From Sipunculus nudus (taxonomy: Eukaryota; Annelida; Sipuncula; Golfingiida; Sipunculidae), in contig CM049317.1 of assembly GCA_026874595.1 (NCBI GenBank), positions 51,355,618 through 51,419,617 of the forward strand: a stretch of 64,000 nucleotides of DNA. The letters are read 5' to 3'. A program made the position numbers and the translations under genes. Of the stretch, positions 25,888 to 36,959 are shown piece after piece. The notes beneath the pieces are model-generated. The model searched no databases, was not told where the DNA came from, and saw only the letters and a list, made by a program, of their open reading frames with translations. Positions within the stretch are counted from its first letter, which is position 1, and every line of letters begins with the position of its first letter.

Positions 25888-27886
25888 TAAGTGTCATATA
25901 TATTAAAGCTCAAAGCAAATGACCCACACGATTATCCGCAAACAGAAAGGCCATAATGTCAATATTATACGCTCATAATGTCACAATTTCACAATAACAG
26001 AACCTAAAAAAAACATATATAACAGGCAACAGTACAATCCTCAACATTATGTTAACTTTAATTTGAATGACTTGTTTTCTCTACAGCTGTAACTTCCTAT
26101 CGCCAAAACAACACCGACTCCTTTAGTGTAACACCGGGGGTACAAAATATTCCTGCCACTGAGCCTCACACCAGTGGAGGTAAGTTGTTCAATTAAAGGC
26201 CGGTCAAATGTTTCAATTAATTTATAGTTAATAATAAGTATTCATCCTTTGCAGACGCACTGACAAAAAGATATAGCAGGAATATGTTTCCTGAGACAAT
26301 AATCCTTTGCCTGCCCTTTGCGCGAGAGTGATAAAAATCGCTTCTATGATAATATCGCTAGAGCGTTTCCATATTCGAATGAGCGAGAGCGAGATCGAAC
26401 GCGAACGTGATTTTCTTAATCGCGCCAGGCAGCGATTCAGGCAGCGATTCAGGGGTGTCAATGTGTTTATAGCAATTGCCTAAAGCAAAGAAAGCTTGAG
26501 TGTAGACAGAGACGATGCTCAATGATGTTGATGTGGATAGATTGGTAGAATCAATAAATGAAAGGCACTATATTTTTTATACGATGCAACTTCTCTTCAT
26601 CACAATGACGTTTAATTAGTAACGTGTAACAATAGAAAAGCGGGACAAAAAGTGTAAGTAACTTCAAATACGGATATAATCTTTATTTTCAGAAAAAAAA
26701 CAGACCCAAACATGTCTTTAATTTTAGAATAATCACTTTGCTAAGCTCTACAAAATTAACATAAATTTCAGTAATGAACTGTGCAGAAAAGACTAGAAAT
26801 CGCATGTCGCGTCGTTTATATGGAAACACGCCCCCCCGAACGGTTCGCGACTCATATTGGCGTTCGCCTTAGCGCTTATGGAAACGTACCGTTATAATTT
26901 AATATATGCTTTATTTATTTATTTCGCATGGATCGTACAACAAGTTATAGTAAACTAATTCAGGGTACTCTCCATGGCTCATGGTGACGTTACTTAGTTA
27001 ATAGAGGTGGAGGAAAGAACGACCTTGGACAGGGATACTACAATCCCTTATACTCTATTGTCAATCTTTTTTTACAATTATTTGGGTAGACGTTATTTAA
27101 TAATGATTTATTTTTTTCAGAACCAGTCTCTGAGAAGAACATAGCATCTCAAATGGTCGCCCTGCAGATTACCTCTTCGATATTTATTATATTAATCTCC
27201 ATAACCGGGATTGGATGCGCCGCAGTCTTCATTATTTTAAAAAATCGACGAAGGTTGGTAATGTATAAAGGTATACTAACATTGCCTGTGCTGTCAGAAA
27301 AAAGAAACTGGTTTCAAAAAGTTTCAATTGATAGGACAGAAAACGTTTGATTTTGAATAAATCTGATTGTAAATACCCTGGATTTCAAGGGGTTTCAGGA
27401 ACTGTTCGGAGACATTTTTATTAGAAACTTTTCATTTCTTTGCAAAAACGGAACTGAAAACAAGCATTGTTTAGGTGAACAACCTAGGATCACTATGAAT
27501 GTTATTTATAGTAACACCGCGTTTGCTTATCTGTGCTACCCGGCATTTAAAACTAGAACGCTTTACATGTATCATTTATATCTTCCTTTGAATTATATTT
27601 GAGCTCATTCAAGCAAAAACAGATTTATGTTTGCAATTCATTTATAATTCTGCTCTACGAAGATGTGCAATGGAATAAATATCTTGCTCAAATGTTATGC
27701 GTTTTATTTTACCAGCACCAGTGTGACGCTGAGGTACGGACCAATTAAAACCGTAAATGATAATTAGGGAATATTTTATTTACCCCTTTATAACGAATCA
27801 ATGAATATTTACCCTGATATATCTTTTTTTCAGAAACCTTTCCACAAAAGGAAACCTACTACCTCATAAAGAATGTAATGAGCTAA
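22345..27886 (+). CDS. Gene A: tandem C-type lectin-like domain (CTLD) type I membrane receptor, 8 exons
   Basis: Probable cell-surface recognition receptor; ligand unknown. Exons: 22345-22411, 22712-22969, 23571-23693, 24579-24842, 25552-25695, 26087-26179, 27121-27270, 27834-27886. All introns are GT/AG and phase 1, and the joined frame has no stop over about 383 codons. Residues 1-22 are a signal peptide (MNIMKIYWIHIFVFLLAPHG). CTLD1 is about 23-149, with AEtTC near its start and HVCE near its end. CTLD2 is about 150-285, with the EPN carbohydrate/calcium motif, conserved cysteines and a final FIC. A Ser/Thr/Asn-rich stalk is about 286-316. The hydrophobic helix lies in about 327-352 and is followed by KNRRR, so the tail is cytoplasmic. 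Gene B has the same layout on the other strand. The last splice is uncertain: read-through of exon 7 would instead end at 27350 (about 392 aa). Family assignment is confident; exact ends are not. Confidence 0.85.
22712..22969 (+). CDS. Gene A exon 2, first half of CTLD1
   Basis: 258 nt, phase 1 at both ends, acceptor taaaag| and donor g|gtaatat. It encodes the N-terminal half of a CTLD (EAETTC, LPAP, AWLPL, LSDW). Gene B exon 2 has exactly the same length and about 50% identical residues. Confidence 0.85.
23571..23693 (+). CDS. Gene A exon 3, second half of CTLD1
   Basis: 123 nt, acceptor ttgatttcag| and donor g|gtaagta, phase 1. It encodes the CTLD end with KTCGLL and GYGHVCE, the classical C...C...(Y/H)(I/V)CE close. 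The length is 123 nt in genes A, B and C. Confidence 0.87.
24579..24842 (+). CDS. Gene A exon 4, first half of CTLD2
   Basis: 264 nt, acceptor tctgtttcag| and donor g|gtaagaa, phase 1. It starts with a Cys pair (DCQEC), then NTCYLLGC, SWFDAS and LAVMK, typical of the CTLD alpha-1 region. It ends in an N-glycosylation sequon (NIT). Confidence 0.87.
24945..25430 (+). repeat. GAAT/GAAG tetranucleotide minisatellite in gene A intron 4
   Basis: About 480 bp of imperfect GAATGAAT, GAAGGAAG and GAGTGAGT runs between the two exons of CTLD2. The long Ser/Phe/Leu-rich antisense reading frames here are low-complexity artefacts. A repeat this long is likely to vary in length between individuals. Confidence 0.9.
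25552..25695 (+). CDS. Gene A exon 5, second half of CTLD2 with EPN motif
   Basis: 144 nt, acceptor tattttcccag| and donor t|gtacgta, phase 1. It reads FWSDTEPNPSHDCAIV, then YWKSVNC and HHFICMK. EPN is the mannose-type calcium-site triplet. The usual W-N-D is W-K-S here, and the acidic residue before the DC pair is His. Confidence 0.87.
26087..26179 (+). CDS. Gene A exon 6, stalk
   Basis: 93 nt, acceptor tttctctacag| and donor g|gtaagtt, phase 1. It encodes a low-complexity Ser/Thr/Asn/Pro-rich linker between CTLD2 and the membrane helix. Gene B has a stalk exon of 102 nt in the same place. Confidence 0.75.
27121..27270 (+). CDS. Gene A exon 7, transmembrane helix and start of tail
   Basis: Strong acceptor tttttttcag|. 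It encodes about 26 hydrophobic residues (SSIFIILISITGIGCAAVF) then KNRRRLVMYK. The phase-1 donor at 27271 (aaag|gtatac) is chosen for consistency. Donors at 27254 or 27258 would change the tail, and read-through ends at a TGA at 27348-27350 followed at once by AATAAA (27356). Confidence 0.7.
27834..27886 (+). CDS. Gene A exon 8, end of cytoplasmic tail (one splice choice)
   Basis: Strong acceptor atatctttttttcag|. Joined in phase 1 to exon 7 it adds 17 residues containing ETYYLIK and a TAA stop. Other exon 7 donors would use a different frame of the same exon, with a TGA at 27892-27894 for one of them. Confidence 0.45.
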
Positions 27887-28143
27887 ACATGTGATGATAA
27901 CGGAAACGAACAGTCGTAACCATTGAACTGTGATCAGAAGATAATTTAGGGCAATTTTCAAATATATATAGGATATTATAGGAAACGTTATTTTTTTAAT
28001 TAAAATTTTCATATATGTGAATGAGTTTTCTCTCTTTGTGTGTGACCTAATGACTAATTCATTGTTTAAGTGCCCAAAGCTGGACTCTAGTCATTTTTGT
28101 GTCATTAATTTACAGAAATATATTTCTCAGTAGGCCGGTGGAA

Positions 28144-28149
28144 AATAAA
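28144..28149 (+). promoter_or_regulatory. Candidate polyadenylation signal for gene A
   Basis: AATAAA about 260 bp after the exon 8 stop. It is the likeliest 3' end if exon 8 is used. A competing AATAAA at 27356 would fit the read-through form. Confidence 0.35.
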
Positions 28150-28334
28150 GTCGGAGAAAGAGAAACATACAGATAGATAGGGTTAAAGGGTCAGTAATTT
28201 CGTGGCAGTGTGATAGTATTATAGTTTTCCTTTGGATAATTCCTCTATGTTCTGGTTTTAAAAGTGTCACTACATTTTAAAATCTTATTTTTAGAATTTG
28301 TCAAGAACGTTATCCTAGGTAAGTCTTAAATGAG

Positions 28335-28500
28335 ACCAGTAGAACCGTCTTCAGTATGTTGTGTTGGGGTAAAGCAAAGCCAAAAGCCAGGAGGTCATGA
28401 GTTCGGATCTCAGCCGCCGAAGAGCGCTGAGATTTTTTTTCACAGACGTCCCCCGCCCAGGGTGAGCGCTCTGCAAGCTCAATGCCTACAATCTTGTTTC
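28335..28500 (+). repeat. tRNA-derived SINE copy
   Basis: Contains gtcatgagttcggatctcagcc (B-box-like) then gagcgctgagatttt and gtgagcgctctgcaagctc. The last segment recurs at 36.27 and 57.70 kb and, inverted, at 47.24 kb. A shared non-tRNA core after a tRNA-like head is the usual SINE plan. Confidence 0.65.
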
Positions 28501-28919
28501 ACTCTGTTCTTCCTCTGTGTTACACAGGTTAATCTATTCGAGGATAATAAAGAATACTTTGCAGGTGTAAATAGTACTTAGTTAAGCCAGCATAGAATAT
28601 GGATGCGGTTACCCCAAACAATAATTACGTTTAATAAAAGTTAAACTCTTGCTTAATCAAAAGGCAAGTCAGCCCTGACTTGGAACAATTTACTTAAGCA
28701 CATTCCGGAACAATTGTAAGTGAAATTTCATAAATTCCATGTGGGTATTTTTTTAATGAATGGATTAAGACATGTACCCGAAATATATTCTTGGCCTTAC
28801 TGAGAAAAAAATGGAGACAGATTGCTAGGGGCGACGGCATAAACATAAACTTGGGACTCTTTTGACTAATCGGGCTGAAATATTGCATGGATATAGCTCT
28901 TAGATAGCTTTATACAAAA

Positions 28920-29515
28920 AACAAAACTGATGGAGACATCTAAAATCATATTTGCACAGCGTCCATCTGTTCGTCTACCTTGGGTTAAAATCACTCATAT
29001 CTCTGTAGGGCTAGGACTTATTCGCCGGAAATTTTGCACGTATAGACATCATGGATAGGTTTCTCGTTTATATGACAGGTGGCGCCACCTACAATCACAT
29101 TTACGCTGCAGACATCCATGCTAATATATCAGGACTGGTTTGACGTATTGGCCTGGAATGTTGCATGTCTATAGATCTTACCTAGCTCTTTATCATACAC
29201 AAAACTGATGGCGCAACTTGCAACTATTTTTTAATGGTGTCCATCTAGCTGTTTATATAATTAGGGTAAAAGTCACTCATATCTCGGCAGTGATTTGACT
29301 TCTCCGCCTGAAATGTTGCATGTGTATAGATCTTGGATAGATATTCGTTGAATTGGCAGGTGGCGCACCTATAAACCAGTTTACACGGCAGACATCAATG
29401 CTTATATCTCAGGACTGGTTTGACGTCTCGACCGGAAATTTTGCATGAGTATGGATCTTACATAGGTGTACACAAGCATTAACTGAAGGTATGGTGTCCA
29501 TCTGACCACCCTATT
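28920..29515. repeat. Two-unit tandem repeat of about 280 bp
   Basis: 'caggtggcgccacct' (29076) recurs as 'caggtggcgcacct' (29357). The blocks 'cgtccatct', 'tcactcatatctc', 'ttgcatgtgtatagatct' and 'atctcaggactggtttgacgt' repeat at the same spacing. Confidence 0.75.
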
Positions 29516-29519
29516 TCCC

Positions 29520-31004
29520 ATTACCACTCCATCCGTCCATCACTTCACCCATACCACTCTGAGTCGTTTGTCGAATACCCGTATTCTAGTTATTTAATGG
29601 CAAAACGCCAAATCTTCATTTGATACATTTTTTGCTACTAACAGTGTGATGGCTTTATATGAAGTGAAATGCCCGTTCCAGGAAATATATTTATTTTGTC
29701 CTCCTGTATAGCCAGCGCTTTGAAGTCTTGCATCTTGGGTATAAGCATAAAATTTAATCCCTTTCTAGTTCATGCTGATTTATTTTTGATCCTAACTTGT
29801 GGTGCTGGTTGTTGTTATAAAGGAGGTGGCGTGATTTGTATACTGGAAAGAGCTAGCCACAGTTATAGTGTTTATGTTTGCTACTAAATTGCAAACAAAC
29901 AAAAAAAACGTGATTCCATGTGCGGACAAACGTAACTCAATGCCAGCTCACATCACTGAATGAAACACATGCAGTTCTATGAAATGCAGTTTAGTTTTAT
30001 TATTTTCTGTGAGGTGACAGTACCTATTCTAAGCAGGAGCAAGTTTGATGATTTCGTCAGCGGGAGGAATTGAGTCTTAACCACTGCATCGTCTGGACCC
30101 GTCTACCACAGCAACAGTGACGCAATAACCACGCGTTTATGTTTATAATATTTGTATCCTGTATGCCTTTATCTTTACCAGTGCTATTATGTCAAAAATA
30201 ACCACCATTAGAACCTAAAAGCAACATGAGATTTTGATGAACGATCAAGGTTTTACTTTGGATGGTGCGGGCATGGAATATTTGTCAATTTTGCCAAAAA
30301 AATTGTTGATAAAAAAGTCACTTTTAACCACGCTAGCGTCTACGGTAGAAACGACGCATTTTGTGGTTTTTAACTGCTGAAATAAGCAGCGACGGCGATA
30401 TGAAAGCACTCGGGGAGCGCAGACCTCCGACAACACCTTAGCCCCAAACTTCGACAGATCCTTTCATGAAATTTAATACGATTTTCCGAATTCACTCTTC
30501 CACAATTTCTTCTTGGAGTTTCATATTATAAATCCTTTTTATATTTTATATTTATAATTGACTTTATATAAGCATACAATCTCCTGCTCCGTTTGGTACC
30601 AAGTAGTTCTATAACTGTTGCTAGGCTACGTGGCATGCACGGAGAAGTACCAAGTGGATCGGTAAGTCATTGGGAATATTTGTGGATTTTGGATGGTATA
30701 AAAAGATTACTTCCCCGTTATGAGAGACGGTTCTTTTATCCCACTAACGCACATGATATAAAGCGGAACAAGGATATATGTTCCATATTTACTGTCATGA
30801 CCACTTATTTCCATAGAAAAAACTTGTACTTTCTGTCAATATAAATAGAGGGGCTTTATCAGGAATGTTTCTTATGCAGTACATTGAGGTTCAGTACATA
30901 AAAAGCTGGCCTGTTTGTGATGTACTCGAAGACCAACTAAACGTTTCGCTGGCTGATTATTACACGTGGTTATGGTATAACCATAAGTCCCAACCTGTTA
31001 GTCC

Positions 31005-31005
<1 letters not shown>
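29520..31005. other. No supported gene
   Basis: Intergenic DNA between convergent genes A and C. Missing 3' exons of gene C could lie here or just above, but no membrane-type exon was recognised. Confidence 0.4.
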
Positions 31006-31082
<77 letters not shown>

Positions 31083-31198
31083 TGGACTTTTGTGCCGCCG
31101 ACAGGGGTCCGAACCCGATATCAAGCCTACTATGTTATCAGCTGATAAAAATATCAACCTGACAATATATAAATATATATATTATATATGTATGTATG

Positions 31199-31252
<54 letters not shown>
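31006..31252. repeat. (TA)n and (GA)n microsatellites
   Basis: (TA)n at about 31006-31080, (TATG)/(TA) at 31170-31216, (GA)n at 31217-31252. Confidence 0.95.
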
Positions 31253-31255
<3 letters not shown>

Positions 31256-31454
31256 GAAATGCAATTTGACATTAGAGTAAGGAGCAGGTGAGAAGCAAAG
31301 TGCAACCACATGCAACACGTTAACAAATGAATGTTCACTAGCATGCAGCTGTAAAAACTACCATTTATAATGCAATGCAAAAAGTATCTTACAGAAATAC
31401 ATTTTGATCTTGAATAGGAAAGAGAGTATACATTCTTATTATAAGCGAAAACGA

Positions 31455-31533
31455 TATTACTACTACCACTTCTACTTCTTCTTCTACTACTACTACTACT
31501 ACTATTACTACTACTACTTAAAATAATAATAAC

Positions 31534-31579
<46 letters not shown>

Positions 31580-31620
31580 GTAATAATAATATCATGATGA
31601 TGATGATGATGATGATGAAC
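31455..31620. repeat. Trinucleotide microsatellites
   Basis: (CTT/CTA)n, then (AAT)n, then (ATG)n in succession, just below gene C exon 5. Confidence 0.9.
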
Positions 31621-31865
31621 ATGGAGTAATGAGATAATTGACTTTAATTAGAGAGATGTATGCATAAATATTTTAATGAGTTTAGATTTTATTCATGAAA
31701 CAGGTACATAATTATATTTATAATGAACACCAGGGCTACGTTTTGTAATTACACATTGCACAAGATAATATATCTTTGTAAACAAACTGTATAAAAATTT
31801 GAACTTTCGGGTAGTTTGCAAAAGCTGAACTATATATATAGAATGTACGAAATAAAAACACTCAC

Positions 31866-32000
31866 GTATTCGACAGATAATGTCATGCCTTGCAGCACAG
31901 TCAGAAATGTACCATAACTTTGTCGATAGGTTCAAAACGGCACATGACGAATTCATCTGTGTTTGTATATCCCAGAAAACATATTCCACCTCAGACGCAC
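31866..32000 (-). CDS. Gene C exon 5, second half of CTLD2
   Basis: 135 nt, acceptor tcattaaccag| and donor c|gtgagtg, phase 1. It encodes YVFWD, NSSCAVLN, LWYISDC and DIICRI. The EPN position reads TQM. Confidence 0.8.
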
Positions 32001-35000
32001 CTGGTTAATGAAATAATTCTTAAGATTCCTCATGACCGATCCACTATTTAATCTGATACACGCAGACTCATGTAGAGGGAGTTCTTGACTGACGGATAAA
32101 ACTAAAACACTCACCAAATAACAAAGTAGGAAAGGTAGCATCCTTACAAGAAACCCTTAATATAAAATTAATCAAAACATTGTTGCAAATGTATATTAGG
32201 CTTCATTGAGTAATTATCATTTTAAACCCGATACAGACCTCTTTCTGACGGTATATGTTTTGCTGAAATTTACAGTCATGTTCATAATGTAATTGATACA
32301 AATTTGTAACATTTTAAATTATTAAATGGTACACGATTTTAATCAACCAGTGACAGCAAACCCACTGGTGTAGCGGGCTTATATCAAACTGCAGGACAAT
32401 ATCTAAAAACTTGGTTTTTCGTCTTTCCTCATTAAATATTTAAATTTTGATTAACATTACTTTTAAATTTAGTTTTTAAAAGTCATTTTCATATGAAATT
32501 TTTAATTCTTTTAAAATTTAAATTTCTTAAATATTACAAGATATTAAGCAAGCAGTGACAGCAACTTACTTTTGTTGCGGAATCGTAATCGTTGTATATC
32601 CATACCTCTCCTTAAGTAAATATTAGGACAGTGTATAAACTATATTTGGTGGAATAAAAAAAACACTTACCTCCAGTAGAATTTAAAAACAACCACTCTT
32701 CACGATGTAGTCCTATCATAAGATCGTCATTGCGGTCGTCTAGCCCTCTTATTTCTTCCAACTCCGCTCCCGCCTTCAGATGTAGCAGTTGTGCTCCCAT
32801 GGACCGACACATACTTCGAGCAGTAAACCAATCATACACACCGTAATGTAGAGAAGCGGCCTCTCCTTCAACCATGAAGCAGTTATGATGAGGAATAAAC
32901 AAGGGGCATTGTCCACCTATGAAGAAGAGCAATTTTCAATGCGTTTATTTCTGCTTTGAAATTTTTTTTACGCTTTTTTTTTTTTTTTTTTTTGCAAAAA
33001 CTGGTTAGGGGAAAACGAAATGTCTATTGCTTTACTTAATACTGATCGCTAACTATATATCATCCTAGTCTTATTGAAAAATAGTCTGCGGTTTTAAGTC
33101 AGGTTTAAGTCAAATTAAGTCCAAAAAATGTAAAAGTTGTTAATAATAATTGCAATTTGGTTCCAATAAGCGGTCCTGTTATTTTTATGACAGAAATTAA
33201 TTTAGTTTCTGACAAAATCACACGGCGCTGCTACGCTACTTCCAGTGTCCGGCTTGTGGAAGATGCTGCTAGCGCCCTGGAGCCAGCACCCACGCCAGTC
33301 GGGTTCCGTACTCTTAGGTGTCTTATCAGATATTGCAAGTAACATCGGACCTGCCCTGGATCGATGAGTGCTCACTCCTTATATTAAAACTCCATGCAAG
33401 TAGTTACATTTCTGGTGGCTAAAAGAATCCTTGACGTGTTTATTCGAGCACCGAGAGTTTGCTTCATAGGTAGATTGACACAGATTCGTTGAAGTCATTT
33501 TTAAGACGCCGATTTTACACAAAGCCAAGTCGAACTACAAAACTCGGCTGCCGATTGGAATCGGGCATGTATTGTCCATGCTAGCTTTAGCTGAGCCGTG
33601 ACAAACACGACTCACTTGGGGTCCTCCTACTGCAGGCAGGGATCTGGCCGTCATGTAAGAGGACCCATCTGGCGCTAGCTATAGATGGGTAGCTGACACG
33701 CCCCCTAGTTCTACCATTGGAAACATACGAAAACGGATGGTCCTATACGTTCAATGATCGTTGTAGGTTTGTTATAGATGAACTCTGGTCGACTGGTGTA
33801 TGAGGATCGGTTTAACGAAAGAATAAAATTCTTACTTTTGTGTTCGCAGATGTATTTGGTTGGACGTCTGAAGAAGCAAGACGTTTTGACGACTGCCTGA
33901 TGTTCAAAGCTGTAGCCTGCACAGCTGCCTGATGATGCCCCGATCTTGGGTTCAAAACCTGTAGCATTATTAATTCAGTCAAATTACTTGAACTGTTATC
34001 AATCCTGTCCTATTTATCTCATTCTATATATTCTGTACACAGTATAACTTCGGGAGTTTTCACCGTAAAATGTAATTTATTGTATATTTTAAAGATACAT
34101 AAACATTGCTATTAATATGTGTATTATCTTACGCTGTTATACGTTCAATTTGGTTTAACACAAAATATTATAAAAAACATACTGGCACGCGGTCTTTCCT
34201 TTTTCGATTAACCTTTTTGCACGTTGTTATGTTTCGTATATGAGTAAACACATCCACTTTAGTTTGTTTACCGTAGGCCAGACAAGACAGTGTAACCAAG
34301 TTTTGCGCGACAACCCAAGGAGAAGAAACATGAAAGAAGAAACCCCGGTTGGAAGTTTTTTTTTTTAATTTGTGAAGATGAGCGGTACGGCTACCAGATG
34401 GCATGAGCGCTATGTATGTGTTTTGCGCCACTGATCGCGTCCGGTGCAAGCTACCTTCCACATGTGTATACTGGAGTAAGCAAACGCTTTTAGATCAAAA
34501 AATTTGAAGATACCATAAATATTTTAAGTCGAAAACACTAAAACACTATACTTTAAATCAATCATACCTGGCATGTGCATAGGTTTCTTTGATTATTTAA
34601 AGTTAACCAAATAAGTAACATTACATATACCTTGTACCCCGTTTGTCCATTGCGAGTTTCCTAACTCCTTCCGTCTGAAAGCAAGCCACACTGTTTGGAG
34701 TCCACGCTCAGGCACCAGAGACATCAAAATTTTATGCTCTTTTTCACTTTTATAATGAAAAAGGTTTGCACCATTTTGGGTTTTCCTGCACTTCCGTTGA
34801 GCTTCCGCCCATGTGGCATTTCGTCCTGATATCATGCAGCAGAATAAAATACGCACATGTTTCAAGGCCATAAGCGCCTTGGAGTTAAATTTGGGAGATA
34901 ATATTGTGATTGGTTTTAAATTTCTCGATTTCATAATTTTGAAAGTTTTGCGAGGGTTTCATTTTTTTGCGATTACACTAGACCCAACACATCTGATCAG

Positions 35001-35455
35001 CACTTATTATATAATAAGAACAAATCTCACACTACCCCACTCATTTGTGTAAAAGTCATTTTATAACGAATTATGTCACATTCGTCATATCCCCGATATT
35101 ATCGCATGTTTAACAATAATTAATCGTGTTAATATGGGCCGTTTCCAATGTCATTCACAATTAAAATGTTTAGTTAAGAAACATGATTTTAGAGGTGTGA
35201 TAACTTATCCGTTTGTGCAGTTGCATCATCCCCTCTTGTTAATATTATTTGATGGACAGCTTATTTCCTAGGGTTTCATATTCGCGGTTATATCTAATTC
35301 GTGAATATCGTGTATTTTACACCCACGTGAATAAAGTGGAAACCAAAGTAATTTGATAAATCATTAGTGTCATAGTATTTGTACCTACCCATGAATATTT
35401 GTCCATTTGTGACTTGCAATGCAAGGATAATCATGTATGTGCTCGAATAAAGCAT
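31866..35455 (-). CDS. Gene C: tandem CTLD protein, 5 exons recognised, 3' end not found
   Basis: Exons in transcript order: 35455-35389 (67 nt), 34825-34631 (195), 33958-33836 (123), 32916-32671 (246), 32000-31866 (135). All junctions are phase 1 GT/AG and the joined 255-codon frame has no stop. Exon 1 is a signal peptide (MLYSSTYMIILALQVTNG). Exons 2-3 are CTLD1, starting ATWAEAQRKC and ending KYICE. Exons 4-5 are CTLD2, with CPLFIPHHNC, WFTARSMC, MIGLHREEW and DIICRI. CTLD2 has no EPN or QPD triplet, so classical calcium-dependent sugar binding is unlikely. CTLD1 lacks the first beta-strand segment present in genes A and B. No stalk or membrane exon was recognised downstream to 28 kb. The product is either secreted or missing undetected last exons. 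Confidence 0.75.
32671..32916 (-). CDS. Gene C exon 4, first half of CTLD2
   Basis: 246 nt, acceptor tcttcttcatag| and donor g|gtaagtg. It encodes the paired Cys start, YDWFTARSMC, GAQLLHLK and LMIGLHREEWLFLN, a standard CTLD core including the (W/M)IGL-type segment. Confidence 0.85.
33836..33958 (-). CDS. Gene C exon 3, second half of CTLD1
   Basis: 123 nt as in genes A and B, acceptor aatgctacag| and donor a|gtaagaa. It encodes SGSCAGYSF, TSCFFRR and TKYICEHK. Confidence 0.8.
34631..34825 (-). CDS. Gene C exon 2, first half of CTLD1
   Basis: 195 nt, phase 1, donor g|gtatatg. It encodes ATWAEAQRKC, ANLFHY, TVWLAFRRK and SQWTNG, a recognisable CTLD N-terminal half. It is 63 nt shorter than the matching exon of genes A and B. 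The open frame continues upstream (ILFCCMIS), but no phase-1 acceptor is visible there. Confidence 0.75.
35389..35455 (-). CDS. Gene C exon 1, signal peptide
   Basis: 67 nt, exactly the length of gene A exon 1, ending in a phase-1 donor g|gtaggtac. The hydrophobic core is YMIILALQV. Confidence 0.65.
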
Positions 35456-35459
35456 CACA

Positions 35460-36184
35460 CTGCCAGTAAAAGTCAAAAATAATAACTTTCATAACACGAA
35501 TCCTCTTCCCTGAGTGTCGAATACATATTTTAAAATTTTAACATAAACACATCTTTGTACCAATAAAAGATATTCACCCGGTAACCTAAAGACCTGTTGA
35601 TATGTTCATGGTCTGAGCGCATTATGCACTTAGAGGGAGAGATAATATTTAGTTTCTTTATCTGCAGTGGAAATGAAACAATATTTGTGACGATGAGTTT
35701 GCTTAAGTACGATAAAAAGGCTAGAAAGCAATTTTAATGACTGAGATAAGGAGAGAAACCGAGGATTCAAATGACTCTACTTTGCCTCAGTCATTATTTA
35801 CTTGGAATGTTTATGTAATGAAAATCTATTTATCAGCAGGTTGCACTAATTTATCCCGGATTATTCTTTTTATAGTTTTATACTGTATATTGTTATTATC
35901 TTCAAAATTTATATCATTACTGCCAAAGGAGAGGTAATCAGTATATCATAATAAGAGCAGAAACAATATACCATAATTAGTATATCATGGAAAAAGGTTG
36001 TATTCATAACATAATGTCTTTCTCTCATTTTCGGGGGACTGCTGTTTAGATATGATTATGTTTTTACATTCAGGTTAAAAAGGAAAACTCTTCTCAAACA
36101 GTTGCTCGCCCGCTCGTTTTTCAGCGTTGCCGGACCATTTTCTAGTGCAGGCTTATTAGTTCATCGCAAAGCAAGTGCGAGGAG
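35460..36184. other. No supported gene; upstream of gene C
   Basis: Presumed promoter region of gene C. No clear TATA box or other element could be assigned. Confidence 0.4.
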
Positions 36185-36335
36185 TTACCGGCTTCTGTGG
36201 CTCAGGGGTAGAGCACAGGACTCCAAACCGGGATGTCGTGAGCTCGAATCCCAGCCGAGATCTTAACGGTGAGCGCTCTACAGGTTTATGGGGAGACTGC
36301 ATATACCCAACAGTCGTGTTTCCCTCACTAAAGAG
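36185..36335 (+). repeat. tRNA-derived SINE copy
   Basis: The head tggctcaggggtagagc matches a pol III A box and gagctcgaatcccagcc a B box, with an anticodon-loop-like ctccaaa between them. The ends do not pair as an acceptor stem. gtgagcgctcta follows, as in the other copies. Confidence 0.7.
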
Positions 36336-36959
36336 TGCGCCTTTCGGGGGCTCCTAGGTTTTATGACCCAGTAATGGGTAATGGGTAATGGGTTTTATAA
36401 CCCTCATGGGTGGTACATAGAACCATGGATGAAGTGCGAGGAGTCGGATTAAATGGTTAGCACATGAGTTTAAGTTGACAGGAAATAAAATAATAGTGAG
36501 CTATTACATGTAGCTGGATTATATAAGGTTTTATTCAAAATACATACGCCACTTAGTTGGGCGGAACTTTTGAGACAGGTAAAATGGCTTCCCGTAGTGG
36601 AACTGTTTTGAAGAAATATAAATATGCATTACAAAGGAACGTTGGCTTGCATATATAACAGCATATTTGATTTTATTTTTAATTTTTTACGATGGGCTAC
36701 AATTATAATGGTCAAATAGAGTGACGGGCTTAGGAGTGCGACGGTACATCTTTGTGAAGCATCAGGCTCTAGTTTATCACTAGACATAAATCCTACTAAT
36801 CTGTGCTCTGTTCGAAAAAGACTCCGTGGATCGGCTGGACTGCATTACTTAGGCCGTTTTGATATGTTGCGCGCCTCGGCTGCCACCGGACCACAAATGG
36901 CTTCATTATCACTTGGTGGGCCAGGGGGCTTGGGCATACAGTGATCGCTAGGCGATTGC

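Noticed and set aside
31138-31380. Hydrophobic antisense frame that could be a membrane exon of gene C
   Set aside because: The hydrophobicity comes largely from the (GA)n/(TA)n microsatellite, and the available acceptor runs into a stop within four codons in the required phase.
36185-36262. Possible functional tRNA gene (A and B boxes, ctccaaa loop)
   Set aside because: The ends do not pair as an acceptor stem, and the sequence runs into a tail shared with other SINE copies.
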